NCBI GenBank assembly: GCA_001600455.1
Contig: BCKC01000005.1
Coordinates: 1,302,001 to 1,366,000, forward strand
Length of the DNA stretch: 64,000 nucleotides
Reading direction: 5' to 3'
Source: Endocalyx cinctus
Taxonomy: Eukaryota > Ascomycota > Sordariomycetes > Amphisphaeriales > Apiosporaceae
Shown piece after piece: positions 34,701 to 46,790 of this stretch. Under the pieces are notes generated by a model. That model was not told the origin of the DNA, made no database searches, and saw nothing but the letters and a program-made list of their open reading frames with translations. The translations under genes were made by a program, and so were the position numbers. Position 1 is the first letter of the stretch. Each line of letters opens with the position of its first letter.

Positions 34701-37063
34701 GAGAACTACCGCAAAAGTTCGGTGAAATGCTCCGAAAATGATTTAGTGGTGTCTAACCGTCTTACCGACTCCCGAAAGTGACGTGAGCTACCTATCACAG
34801 CAGCGCGGTACGCTACGAAAGTGACACTAAGTGATTCGCGTTCTAATAGGAACGTGGCGTCCTTTTGCTGGACACGGCAGATAATAAAGCGTGATACAGA
34901 GGCGAAAAGAGACAACTTTGTGGTTTGTATAATTTCACATTTCATCAATTGAGCGAAGGGGGGTGAGAAAGAGAGAGGGAGGGAGGGGAAACCCCTAGCA
35001 GTGTATAACTTATCCAAAGTAAGATTCCAAATCCTTATTACGAAAATGATGTAATTCTTTTTCATTAGGATAAGAAAAACATAATAATATGGATACATAA
35101 ACACAAGACCGAATAAGAAAAAGGAATGCTTGACATTGTCTCAGATACTCGATACGCAGATCCGAGAACCGGAATATAATCTATGCGTACTGTTAGAGAG
35201 CTGAAGATAAACAAGCTTTTATAAGCCTCGGCAGGGACCCTACCTAAAACTCAGCACGCATTTTACTACGAACGTACTGCGCATAACGTGGAGGGTGCTA
35301 TCCTTGCCCTGCCCTGCTTTGCCATGCATCAAGCATAGCGCATCGCATCAACCGAATCTACGGTTCGGTAGGTTGCGTGAATCAGTATTTTTGCGGGCGA
35401 CTCCGTTCCAATTATAGGGCCCAAGAATCCTTAATGACTTCATTCATACCATCCTTCTTTGATCATCATCGTCGTTATCATTCCTTTTTTCTTAGTAGTG
35501 AACACTAGATGGGCAATGCCAGCCAATCCATCTGCTGGGTACCTTTTGTTTTTATAAGAGCTTCCTCTTTAAGAATGTAGCAAACATTTTGTGTCATCTG
35601 AAAAAACGAACAAAACGAAAAAAAAAAAAAAATTTTTTTTTATGAATACTGCGGTTTGTTTTGATCTAGCGAGGTTTTAGCTCCCTCCCGTAAAATAAAA
35701 TCATTCCATTCTTCCCTCTTCACTCTCTTTTTTTGCTTTCCCAAGACTTCGCAGCTCCTTTTCCCCCATATCGGACATCCTGCAGGATATTTCCCCGGCG
35801 CGGTGACGTCCTCACGAATCTTCAAACAGGCGTGGGATGATAACCGAGGTTCGATCGATAAATGGGTGATCTCGACTGAGACTGTGTTTCTATGTTTCGT
35901 CGAGTCTCGAGGGTCATCATTTCCCCCACTTTAGTTTGTTCGGTCTCGAGAGAAAAGATGTAATTATAGATATTTGTCTCTTTTATCTTTACATTTATCT
36001 ATTATATCATCTTTTCTTCTTACTCTTCCTCTCTTTTTTTTTTCTTCTTCTTCAAGACATTCTGAACAGAGACAGAGACAGACGCAGAGTAAATAAATTA
36101 GAGAAAGTATGACAACATTAAGTTACCAGTCTCTAATATATGTATCTATAATCTTATATCGTCCCTTTTTCGGATTCATTACCTATTATCGGTTAATACT
36201 TACTTAGTTCATATCCACAGGTTGAAATCATCTCAGATAAGAGAACATGTGTGAGTGTGAAAGATGCAAGTTTCCATTCAAACTCCACTAATATCCACGC
36301 GAACATGGACATTACCCGTAAGGAAACCCCCGGCATCTTAAGCCTCTTATCTCGAACGTCCAACCAATAATATCCTCTTATGTCGTGTGAGCATCATTAT
36401 AGCTCGCACGTAGTATTAAAAAGAGTATTTGGTAATATGAAAATTTTATCAGTCTCGGGGATCATTATATTTGCTAGTACACTTTAAAATATTGGTTCCC
36501 TTGTATCACCTATTAAATCAAAGGGGGGGTGGAGGGGGGAGGGAGAAATATCCATCCCATCTAGACGCGCGAAAGCAAGGACAGGCTGATCATTGTCTAG
36601 AGGCGCCACATCAAATTCGTTCTAGATACGTTCCGCGCGTCCTTTTTTTTTTCTTTCCCTCCATAACTTTTCGGTCTTCGCCGTACCAAAATATAATTAC
36701 TTTTCTTCTTCTTAACCTGCACGTATCTGTTTGATGCTCGTTCTTCTTTTTCTTCTGTAATTCTTCTACGGCCGATCTGGAAGCCTCCTCGGCCCAGGCC
36801 TCTTCGCAACTTTATTTAATATATATCTCTATACCCCCGTTGTGTAGTATCGCGATCGTTCCAAGTAGATAAATTCAACGAGTGGGCTAGCTTGGCTTTA
36901 CAGAGCCTCATCTCATCCCGTTCATTACCTGCCAAGCCGGCAGTTGACTTTTTATTCTTTCTTTCTGCTCATTCTTTAATTTTTCCCCCTCTCTTTATTT
37001 ATTTATTATAATTTTTTTAAACACAATTATTGACGGAAAAGCCCGAATACAACGTCAAAAAAA
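31710..37063. other. gene-poor region, 5.3 kb
   Basis: AT-rich DNA with many A- and T-runs, including A15T9 near 35618-35641, and no convincing gene. A possible exon-like frame on the plus strand (about 32940-33089, EAWIKDPKEIIDMIVDRRSS) is treated under findings. Frames such as 34706-35104 (minus) have no recognisable feature. The 500 bases before 37064 are CT-rich and look like promoter and leader of the permease gene. Confidence 0.5.
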
Positions 37064-38838
37064 ATGTCTACGCTCGAGACTTCGCAAACGCACGTATCAG
37101 GGGACGTGGAGAAGAATGCCGGCATGACCACCGAAACCCCGTCGCCGGCGGGTCATCAGGTCGGCATCCATAAGGAAGGATTCGCATCGAATACGTCCAT
37201 ATATTCCCGACTGCAAGCCTTCGCCGGAAAGCTTGGCGTCGAGCAGAGAGGTATCGAGCGAGTGCAGGAGGACGAGAGAACGGACTCGAGCATGAGCCAG
37301 GTCGGCACTCTGGTACGATTCTTTTTTTTTTTTTTGGTCGTCTGTGTTTCGTAAAAAAAATTGTTTGCGTTAAAAAAACTAACTCGGAACGAACTTGGCG
37401 TAGTGGCTATCGGCTAATATGGTCGTCTCGTCGTTTGCCATCGGCGCCCTCGCCTATCCCGTCTTCGGGCTCGGATTCGTGGATAGCGCCTTAACGATAA
37501 TATTCATCAACATCCTGGGTATCTCGCCCGTCTGCTTCTTCTCGACTTTTGGCCCGCGCTTCGGACTGCGTCAGATGGTACTATCGCGCTTCTATTTCGG
37601 TTACTACGCTGTTAGACTCGGTTAGTTAGACCCCATTGTTATTATCAACAAGCTGCGAATTACTTTTTTTTTTCTCCCTCCGGGAATTCAGTATCACTAA
37701 CATACGGAATACTTTTCCTCTCCCCCAAAAAATAGTCGCTTTCCTCAACGTCTTAGCCTGCTTAGGCTGGTCCGCAGTCAACGTCATCGTCGGCGCGCAG
37801 CTCCTGCACACGGTCAACAGCGACGTCCCGGGCTGGGCGGGCATCCTGGTAATCGCCTTCGGGACGCTCCTGATCACCACCTTCGGGTACAAGATCGTGC
37901 ACACGTACGAGCGGTGGTCGTGGATCCCCAGCTTCATCATCTTCGTCATCGTCCTCGGCGTCTTCGCGCACTCGGGCGACTTCTCGAGCCTGCTCCCCTT
38001 GGCCACCGGCCCGGCCGAGGCCGGCTCGGTCCTGTCCTTTTCGGCCTCCGTCTTCGGCTTCGCCACCGGCTGGACCTCGTACGCCGCCGATTACACCGTC
38101 TACCAGCCGGCCGACCGCCGGGCGACGCCCGTCTTCCTCTGGACCTTCGCCGGTCTGCTTTTCCCCTTGCTGTTCACCGAGCTCCTCGGCGCCGCCGTGG
38201 GCACCGCCGCCGCCAACATCGCCGCTTACGACGACGCGTACCTCGACTCCGGCATCGGCGGCCTGCTCGGCCAGGTCCTCCTCCCGCCCCTCGGCGGTTT
38301 CGGCAAGTTCTGCCTCGTCGTCCTGGCCTTGTCCATCATCGCGAACAACTGCCCCAACATCTACTCCGTCTCCATGTCGCTGCAGGTCATCATCCCCCGC
38401 GCCGCCGTCCAGGCTCCGCGGTTCGTCTGGTGCCTGGTCGGAACGGCCGTCTACATCGGCGTCGCCATCCCGGGCTACTCCAACTTCTCTTCGGCGCTCG
38501 AGAACTTTTTACTCCTCATCGCCTACTGGCTCGCCATCTACGAGGGCATCTGCCTCACCGAGCACTTCGTCTTCCGCCGCGGCTTTTCCGGGTACGTGCC
38601 CGAGGATTACCTCTCGCCCGACCGGTTGCCTCCGGGCTACGCCGCCGTCGGCGCGTTTCTTCTCGGCATCCTCGGCGCCGTCCTCGGTATGGCTCAGGTC
38701 TTTTTTACGGGTCCCATCGGAAAGTTGGCCGGTGCCGAAGGCGTCGGCGGCGATATCGGGTTCCCGCTTGCTTTCACTTTCGCCTCTTTGGGATATTTCG
38801 GCTTGAGGACGATAGAAAAGAAGATTTTCACTCGGTGA
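37064..38838 (+). CDS. purine/cytosine permease-type transporter (NCS1, Fcy2-like)
   Basis: Three exons: 37064-37312, 37404-37620 and 37736-38838 (522 residues). The N-terminal 83 residues are a hydrophilic cytosolic tail ending DERTDSSMSQVGTL. Exon 2 starts WLSANMVVSSFAIG, the first helix of the fungal Fcy family, and contains SPVCFFSTFGPRFGLRQMVLSRFYFGYY. Exon 3 has the family motifs GWSAVNVIVGAQLL, FATGWTSYAADYTVYQP and NNCPNIYSVSMSLQ. About 12 membrane helices are expected. Such proteins import cytosine, adenine, guanine or related compounds with protons across the plasma membrane. The exact substrate is unknown. The gene is strongly GC-rich and ends directly at a T19A14 tract. Confidence 0.9.

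Positions 38839-38871
<33 letters not shown>
38839..38871. repeat. T19-A14 self-complementary tract after the permease stop
   Basis: Nineteen T and fourteen A start at the base after the TGA stop codon. The transcript could fold it into a hairpin. Compare T20A12 at 13639-13670. Confidence 0.9.
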
Positions 38872-39907
38872 GAAGTCAAGAGCAAATGGAAGAAAAAAGA
38901 AAGGATAAGGAAGATTCTATTTGTTTATTATTGTTGTTGACCTTTGATGAAAAGATTAGGCTGAATATATGGAGGGGATGAATGGTTTAAGTTTATAAAG
39001 CCTGTTTTTTTTTTAGCACGACAACAATATCCTGATAGAACTTCCGACATGGTTGATAGAATAGACAGCGATAGAAAAAGGGTATCGTATGTACTTTGTA
39101 TATCTATTTGAGCTATTTGAACGAGTGGCTTAACCCGTCAATAGATTTTTACTTAACTGAAACCCTCGATTCCTTACCTGGCTTCGGAAGTAATTAATAC
39201 GACTAATCTCATCTGAAGATGATTAAATATAATTAATATCCAATCTTAGAGTCAGTTGAATGACTCATACCCGTGGACATGTTCGGTGTCGTATCGTTAC
39301 ATATAGTTTCGCAGCTATCGAAAATTCTTAATTACCTACCAAGTAACTGCTATTGTTGAAATATGAAAGAGAATAGATGATCGCCTTTAGTAAGTACGAC
39401 GGTGTACTTAGGAAATACCAAATATTTAGTAAAATAGGAAAGCGAAATGCTAACTATGACCATTGAAAACTGCGACGGTTTATACAAAGAAATTTGATCG
39501 AGAACATAAAGTTCCGACCACAAGAAGAGCGGTAGGGTTTACCGTGAAGTAGTAATTGAAAAAATTTCCCAATATTTTATGTTGCATTATGCTGGTTGCT
39601 CGAATTTTAGTAGTTACCAAATTGTATTATCAATTCCCTTGAAGTTGAATCATATATTTAAGATATAAATTGGAATGCCAATTCCCGTGAGGTTATGCTC
39701 ATTCTATGGCCATGACACGGTAATAATTCCCTGACCGTATCATGCCTATCCTGCGCCTTGTCCAATGCCAGATAAAAATGCAATGACCTAACCTAACTCT
39801 CTACCAATACCGAAATCTACATAAGTCCTTAAATAAAACATTAATACGGGTTGAGCCATTGTATTTTAGTTTACAAATCAATAACTTCCATCTCCTCCAA
39901 AATCTTA
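38872..39907. other. intergenic, convergent
   Basis: About 1 kb of AT-rich DNA between the permease and the folylpolyglutamate synthase ends. No gene seen. Confidence 0.5.
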
Positions 39908-41658
39908 TCATAGCGCGTCTGCACCGCCCTCCAGAACGCCCAAAGCTCCACCTACGAGGTGTAGACTACCCGTGATAAAGGCTTGGACCGAACCACTAGA
40001 GTCTGTACCGGCCTTCGCTAGGCCTCTGACGTGATTGATGGCTTCTTCAATCGTCGGCAAGACAACCACCTTCGCATCGGGATCGAGCGAAGACCATTTC
40101 TCGGCGAATGCGTGCTGGGCCGTTAGAGCCTTGATAGCCGCAGGGTCGTGTTGGTGGTTGACGAAATCTCTCTTGTAACCCGTCTCGGCGTAGGTCACGT
40201 TGCTGCAGAAAACAACGTGCTGAAAACTCGAACCTTGGCCATTGGCCTTGAGAGCAGCGAACATGCCATCCAGAAAATCAATGGCTTCATTTCTCCCTTG
40301 CTGATTGAATATCATAGCTTTTAATCCCCCCTTATCGGCGCATTCGTCGGCAAACCATTTTGTTGCCATTTTCAGGCTGTCTATGGTATGCGCACCGTCC
40401 AGGTGCCAGGTTACGGGCCCTTCCGGCTTCACTTCACATCTACCTCGCCATACGACTTTCTCGATTCCATCGACAAATTCTTTGGATAGAGCTTCGGGGT
40501 TAGGCGTGAAGTTGGGATCGAGTTTCTGCAGCGCCGTCTCGGCAAGCGCGATACCTATGCTTGCGTTCTTCTTCTGAAATAGGGCGTCAGGCCTCACGGC
40601 GACGCTTTTGAGCCTAGGATCTATATCTAGCACCTTTAAAGAAACATTCTTCTCCTTCGCTCGGTCCTCGAGCACCTTAGCCGCGCCCGGGACCTGTTCG
40701 ATAGTAAACGCCGCGCATCCCGTCTTCATAATACCGGCCTTATGCCACGCGATCTTCTCGACGGTATTACCCAAGGCAAATACGTGATCGATGCCGAGGC
40801 TGGTGATGCCGCTGGCGACGGGCCGTTCCACGATGTTGGTCGCGTCGTACTCCCCGCCGATTCCCGTCTCGTATACGGCGACGTCGATACCTTCCTGCAG
40901 GTAGACGTGGTAGCTCATAAGCGTCAAGTAGCGCGCGTAGATCGGCCTCGTGGGCATAGGCATGCCCAGCCTCTGATCGACTACCTGCGGTCCCTCGGCC
41001 TCCTCGGCCGAACCTAACCTGTCCCATACGTCGAAAAAGTAGCGCGCGAACACGTCCTCGCTTATAGGTTCTCCGTTGATCCGGATGCGCTCGCGCACGG
41101 CGATCAGGTGGGGGCTCGTGAACAGGCCGATCTTGCGCGGGGTCCCGCGAGCGCTCCGGTATTGCCCGAGGATGGAGGCGGCGAAAGCGCACGCGCTGCC
41201 TTTCCCCTTCGTGCCGGCGACGTGCAGTATGTTTAATCGGTCGAGATCCGAAAGCGCGTAGCCGATGCGTCGGAGATATAGACGCATCTCGGCAACCGAG
41301 GCAGCATCGGGCTTTATGCCGGCCTTGCGGCGAGCTTCGACGATGGCGAAGGGCGTTTGAAGGGAATTGAGAGCGTCAATTGCATCCTACAAACCTCTTG
41401 TTTAGCTACATTTTCTTATTGTGTAACTACGAAAGGATACGATATAGCAAATTAAATTTAACAGAAAGAAGAAAGTATAGATTGACTTACATTATAAGAC
41501 CTGTTAGTATTCTCGTTTCGGCCCCCGCTACCCTTGCCAGTCGCAATCCCACTTTGAGTCGTCATAGTGCGCTTAAAGGAGGAATTGACACCTTTTAACG
41601 TGGATAAAATAGAGATTGGTAGATTAACAATACGCCGGAACACATGGTGGTTTCCCAT
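39908..41658 (-). CDS. met7: folylpolyglutamate synthase
   Basis: Two exons on the minus strand: 41658-41491 and 41386-39908 (548 residues). Donor GTAAGT follows an AAT codon; acceptor TTTGTAG precedes GATGCAATTGACGC. The N-terminal 30 residues have a basic mitochondrial-presequence look, with a second Met at MTTQSGIATG, so both mitochondrial and cytosolic forms are possible. Family motifs: SYNDAIDALNSLQ at the exon junction, P-loop AGTKGKGSACAF (about residues 113-124), TSPHLIAVRERIRING, ETGIGGEYDATNIV and the CEVKPEGPVTWHLDGAHT segment. The enzyme adds glutamates to reduced folates with ATP. A second, diverged member lies about 5 kb away on the same strand. Confidence 0.9.
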
Positions 41659-42135
41659 AGATATTAATGCCCTATTTAAGTCATCCTCCTCTAGAAAAAA
41701 CCCCTTAGTTTGAAGGGGGAAGAGGAAGAAAAGAATCGAGCAAACAAAAAATAAATATGAGGGTCACTTTAGCTGGGAACGATATCGGCCGCGAGTTACT
41801 GCTAGTTAAGGGTTCTGGGGCCTAAGATTAGTTGATGATTTTATTATATAAGCGAACTGACCCTCTGCCCCTCACCAGTCCACTTCTGCCACCGCTCCTT
41901 AAGCATCTAATCTTATATTTATTGGACATTATCTATTATGGATTTATACTCTGGTCCGTAGTTGACAGTGAGAGATAACAAGTCTTCTATTTTTTAAATA
42001 AGTAATCATTAAAAGGTCTCATATCTTTAGTTATACGCTAGAAAATTGTATGTTACAGGAAAATAATTATTGAATCAACCTTCCAGATACATAGTACCTC
42101 GCTGTCCACCTAAGTTGGTCATGACAACACTCAAC
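41659..42135. other. intergenic
   Basis: Between met7 start and ValRS end. No gene seen. Confidence 0.5.
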
Positions 42136-45100
42136 CTAAAGCATCCTCTCAAACATCGTCACGATCTCTTCTAATGCCCGCAACCTCGCTTCTATATCCC
42201 GTTTCCGGCGTTCGGCTGACTGCATGGCCTCGGTGACATCTTTATCCTGCACTTTGCTCAGCTCTGCCTTGAAGGAGTCGACGTCATCCTGATCCTTCCT
42301 TGCTTCTTCCAGCTTCGCCTTGAACTTCTTTGCCTCATTCCCGGCATCTTTTATGCGATCTTTGATTTCCAAATAGACATTTACGTCGGCGGAAACAGGG
42401 AAGACCGCGCAGCCGGAAGGACCGGCTTCTCCGGTTTTCAGAATGCTAATATCTACTGGCGTCTTGCCGCTGAGGGACTCGATCGCCGAGAGTTGTGCTG
42501 ATACGGTGTCATGTGACGTTTGATTTAGAGGTACGATATAGACTAGGCCCCTATCCTTGACGGCGTAGTCCGCCACGAGAGACCGGATGCCTTTGGAGCA
42601 GCCCAGCACGAGTTCGTAGGCTAGCTCAGATGTCGGATCATGAAACGATGACTGATACTCTGGATACTCGGCGATCGTGATCGAGGATGTTTCGTCGCCT
42701 AGTCTACGCGGTAGCCGCTGCCAAAGCTCTTCGGTCAAGAAGGGCATAAACGGAGACACGAGTCGCAAGCCGGACTCGATTGCGGTATAGAGTGTGTCCA
42801 TGGCCGAACGAGCTTGTTCGGACGTGCCGTCTGATATGATCAACTTCGAATTCTCGATATAGATGTTGAACAGTTCGTCATACAAGTACCGGTAGCTGAT
42901 TTGTGTCGATTTTGAGAATTCACGCTCTTCGAGTGCCTGGTTCATTTCCTGGGCCGCCGTGTTCATCTTCGTTAAGATCCATCTTTCCGGCAAGCTCTCC
43001 TTTCCAGTTAAAGCATTGCTCTTGCGAGGAACAAAATCATTGCCGAGCTTCCCTAGGACGTACTTTGTGGCCTGGTAGATCTTATTACAGAATTTTCGAT
43101 AGCCATGCATTGTCTTTATATCAAAGTTGATATCGCTGCCAGATGACTGAGCGTAATTTATAAGCGAGAATCGCAAGGCATCAGCTCCAACCTCAGGGAT
43201 ACCTTGCGGAAAAGCCTTCTTCTGATACCTTGTGGCATTCTTGATCTCACTTTGGGCTAGGTTTCCCTGTTGTAGCTTTTGGTGCAGTTCTTCGAGGCTG
43301 ATGCCATCCATAATATCAACCGGGTCAAGGACATTGCCAAGTGATTTTGACATTTTTCGACCTTCGGAATCGCGTATCAATCCGTGGCAGAAGACCTCGG
43401 TAAAGGGCACCTTACCTGTCAATTTGAGAGAGAACATGATCATGCGGCTGACCCAAAATGGCATGATATCCCAGCCCGTTTCCAGGGTTGTGGTCGGAAA
43501 GTAGTTTTCGAAATCCGGCGTCTTGTCTGGCCATCCAAGAATACTAAACGGCCAGAGTCCAGAGCTGAACCACGTATCCAGAACATCCTCGTCTCGCCTG
43601 AGCGTCAAGCGCTTGCCAGGGAATTTTTGCTCTGCCTTTTCTTGAGCCTCCTGTTCTGTTCTGCCACATACCCAGTATTCGTCATTAGTATCGCTCCCAC
43701 CTTCTTCGCCTTCGATACTGATGTAATATGCCGGTATCTGGTGACCCCACCACAGTTGCCTCGACAAGCACCAGTCCTGGAGGTTTCGCATCCATTGCAA
43801 GTATTGCCGTTTCTGTAGCTCCGGTCGAATGACAAGCTCACCACTTTCAACCACTGCTATGGCAGGATTCGTGAAAGATTCCATTCTCATCCACCATTGG
43901 GGTTTCAAAAGGGGTTCGATAACATCCCCTGATCGGCTACATATCGGAACCACCATTTTATTCGACTCTTGTCTCGTATAGAGTCCCAGTTTCTTGAGCT
44001 CCTCAATAACGCCATATCTAGCGTCGAACCTCTTCTGTCCGGCGTAGGCGCCGGCATTGCTATTCAGAGTCCCGTCTTCGTTCAATATATTAATGAACGG
44101 TAGGTCATGTTTCTTTCCTAGATTAAAATCGTTATAATCGTGCGCAGGCGTTAGCTTGACAGCGCCAGTACCGAACTCTCGGTCCACATATTCGTCAGCG
44201 ACAATTCTCAGCTTTCGACCGGGGATGATCGGGTGTTGCGCAATCTTGCCGATAAAATCCTTATACCGGTCATCCTGAGGGTGTACGGCAATACCGGTGT
44301 CGCCTAACATTGTTTCCGGTCTTGTTGTCGCAATTTCTATAGTCTGATCAGTGCCCTCAATTGGGTATTTGAAATATGTGAGCGTTCCAAATTCGATCTT
44401 CCTGTCGTAGCCAGGCACGTCAAGCTTTGTTGTCCCTTCGATCTCTTTCTGGTCGACTTCGAGCGTGGATAAAGCCGTGGAGAGACGACACGACCAGTGT
44501 ACGAGTTTGTTGGCCCGGTAGATGAGGCCTTCTGAATGTAGCTGCACGAAGGTCTCGGTCACTGCTCTGGACAGGTGCGGGCTCATTGTAAAGGCTTCGC
44601 GCGACCAGTCCACGGAGGCGCCGAGTCTGCGTGTCGTCTTATTGATTGCCTGATGATAATCTTCCTTCCAGTCCTGACACAACTGCACGAATTCGGCCCG
44701 TGTGAAATCTTGTCTTCTAGATTTTCCATCTTTGGGGTGTTTGGCGAGCTGCTTCTCGATTACGGCTTGAGTCGCAATGCCTGCGTGATCGCAGCCAGGT
44801 ATGTAGAGCGCCGTGTACTGCCGCATACGGTGCCATCTGATTAGGGTATCTTCTAATGATATCGCTAAAGCATGTCCGATATGCAGTTTGCCAGTCACCT
44901 GTGGCCAGAGTTAGCAGATAATCATTTCCTTAGCGCATACATGAGTTCATACGTTAGGGGGAGGAATAGCAATAATGTATTTTCCTTTCGGTTTGAAATT
45001 GCTATCCTTCTCCGTACGTGGTTGGAACAGCCCCTGAGCCTCCCAGAAGCTATACCAAGCGGATTCGACGACTTTGGGTATGTAAGCACTGTGGAATTCA

Positions 45101-45336
45101 TCATCTAGTGGCTTCAAGACTTTTCTCTGTCCAGCGGGCGTTTCTTCAACCCAGTCTTTCGACTCGATCACGGAAACGCCCTGCTTCTTGGATTTTGTAT
45201 CCTGTGAAGACCCACTGGTCTGCTTTTGTGCCTGTTGCGCCTGCTGTGCTAGTTTCTCCTGCTTTTTAGCAAATTTTTCGAGCTTCAGCCGCTGCTTCTC
45301 GCTCATGGGTCTTTCTGAGATCTGCGTAGAAGACAT
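42136..45336 (-). CDS. vas1: valyl-tRNA synthetase
   Basis: Two exons on the minus strand: 45336-44953 and 44898-42136 (1048 residues from the first ATG, MSSTQISERPMSEKQRLK). The intron (GTATGA ... CCACAG) splits PPPN and VTGKLHIGHA. Signature motifs are HIGHA near residue 134, GCDHAGIATQAVIEKQ, the editing-domain TTRPETMLGDTGIAVHP, WCLSRQLWWGHQIP, KMSKSLGNV and the C-terminal coiled coil (about the last 70 residues, Lys/Glu-rich). The N-terminal Lys/Gln-rich extension is typical of fungal ValRS. In-frame codons without ATG continue 39 codons upstream to a TAG (see findings), which bears on whether a mitochondrial form exists. ValRS usually serves both compartments in fungi. Confidence 0.95.
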
Positions 45337-46790
45337 CTTCAATAGTACAGACAGGAGGACCACAATGAATGGACGATAGAACAGTAAGCTCCCAATGGGC
45401 TCAATGAAAGGTTGGATTGTGTAGGTAGTGTGTAGGAGTTGAGTTATAGCAAACTATATCTCCTAACTCTATTTATCATGGGATGGCTGGAAGATAGGAA
45501 GGGTGTTGAACTGACTCAGAGAGCGGAATCGGTAGATTAGCTAATCTATAGATAGCTTAGACTACCCGCTGTTAGTCTCGATTTCTACTGTACACTGCAC
45601 CAGTAATGATCCTCCAGCCCCATGGCTCCCACCAGAATTCTAATATCACTCCACCGTTTACCCCGGATCCACGTAGCCCAAGATACAATATAGTATCGTC
45701 GTATATATATCTGCTTTCGTTTGTTATGATCCTTATCCCGTATTAAATCGAATATAGTAAAAGCAATGTAATCATATTAGGCTGGCTGACAGGCAGTGTA
45801 AAGGTGACTCATATGCATGACATCCGATTTAACCCCGGTGCGTAACACTCGATTTGACTCCGTTTCGCCGCAATACACTATAACTATATATAGATTTTGA
45901 AATCAACCTTGATTGAGATAGATGTATGACTCGAGTCCATCTTGAATAAACGATGCTTTCTAATATCAGCACCCTGGCTTGAGGCGAACGAAACTATCTC
46001 TCCGAGCTATGCAAGTTGAGAATCGTCGCCAATGCTTACTAGATATCTAAGTTTCTCTAGAGAAACGAATCCTGAAGATGGAAATGTATCACTCTACAAG
46101 AAGATATGCCTTGTAATGCAAAGCTAGAATTGTCTTATGCTGACTTTAAGGTATGTTCCCAGTACTATAAACTTCCACCGGATCACCGTAAAAGCGGTAC
46201 GCATGTTTATTTAGCATCCATGTGGTAATTACTTTCTCGTAAGCCCCCACTGCTCACAGGATGACGAGACTATCTGCGATCAAATCAAGTCAACGCCTCT
46301 GCCAGACCATCGACTGGTCAGCTTAGTGAATCCATTCTCGGACTTTTGAACACCATAAGAGGGCTCGTTTTTATTGGCGGCTTGCGTCTATTACCATTAA
46401 ATGTGATTGCGCGGCTTTGTCTCCCCAGACTAACTCAGGAGTTTGAATCAGACGCGTAACATAATTCCATGCGTCATGTCTAAAGAGCCGCAAGTGTTAG
46501 TGACAACACGACGTTGGTGGCTAGACTTCAGAATAACATCACAGTATATATAGACACCTAATTTTATAATGAGATAGTCATAGTCAACGGTGGCCGGTAC
46601 TTATCCTCAAAGTCCCACGTAACCCAGAGTTCGTGGTCTATGTAGTGGTCCGATATGATGTTGACTACATAATCGTAGTAGCTATCTTTTAATTATTTTC
46701 GGGTTGACCTTTTATAAAGAAATATCTCAAATAAACTGTTGAAAGTCGTCTTGATTCTGCATTCCGAATCCTACTAATCCATTTTTAAAT
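45337..46790. other. intergenic
   Basis: About 1.45 kb between ValRS and the second folate-ligase-like gene. No gene seen; the first 120 bases continue the ValRS frame without an ATG. Confidence 0.5.

Noticed and set aside
34706..35104. 132-codon minus-strand frame in the gene-poor region
   Set aside because: Starts in low-complexity hydrophobic codons and shows no domain; kept out for lack of support.
35618..35641. A15T9 tract as a third palindrome of the TnAn kind
   Set aside because: The order is A then T, so it differs from the other two and is explained by ordinary slippage.
37914..38981. 355-codon plus-strand frame over the permease
   Set aside because: Same-strand shadow in another frame, Arg/His/Leu-rich; the permease frame has clear family motifs.
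45337..45363. A GTG start for ValRS at 45363
   Set aside because: Non-ATG starts are rare in fungal genes; the first ATG at 45336 opens the conserved MSST start. The upstream frame is kept as a finding.
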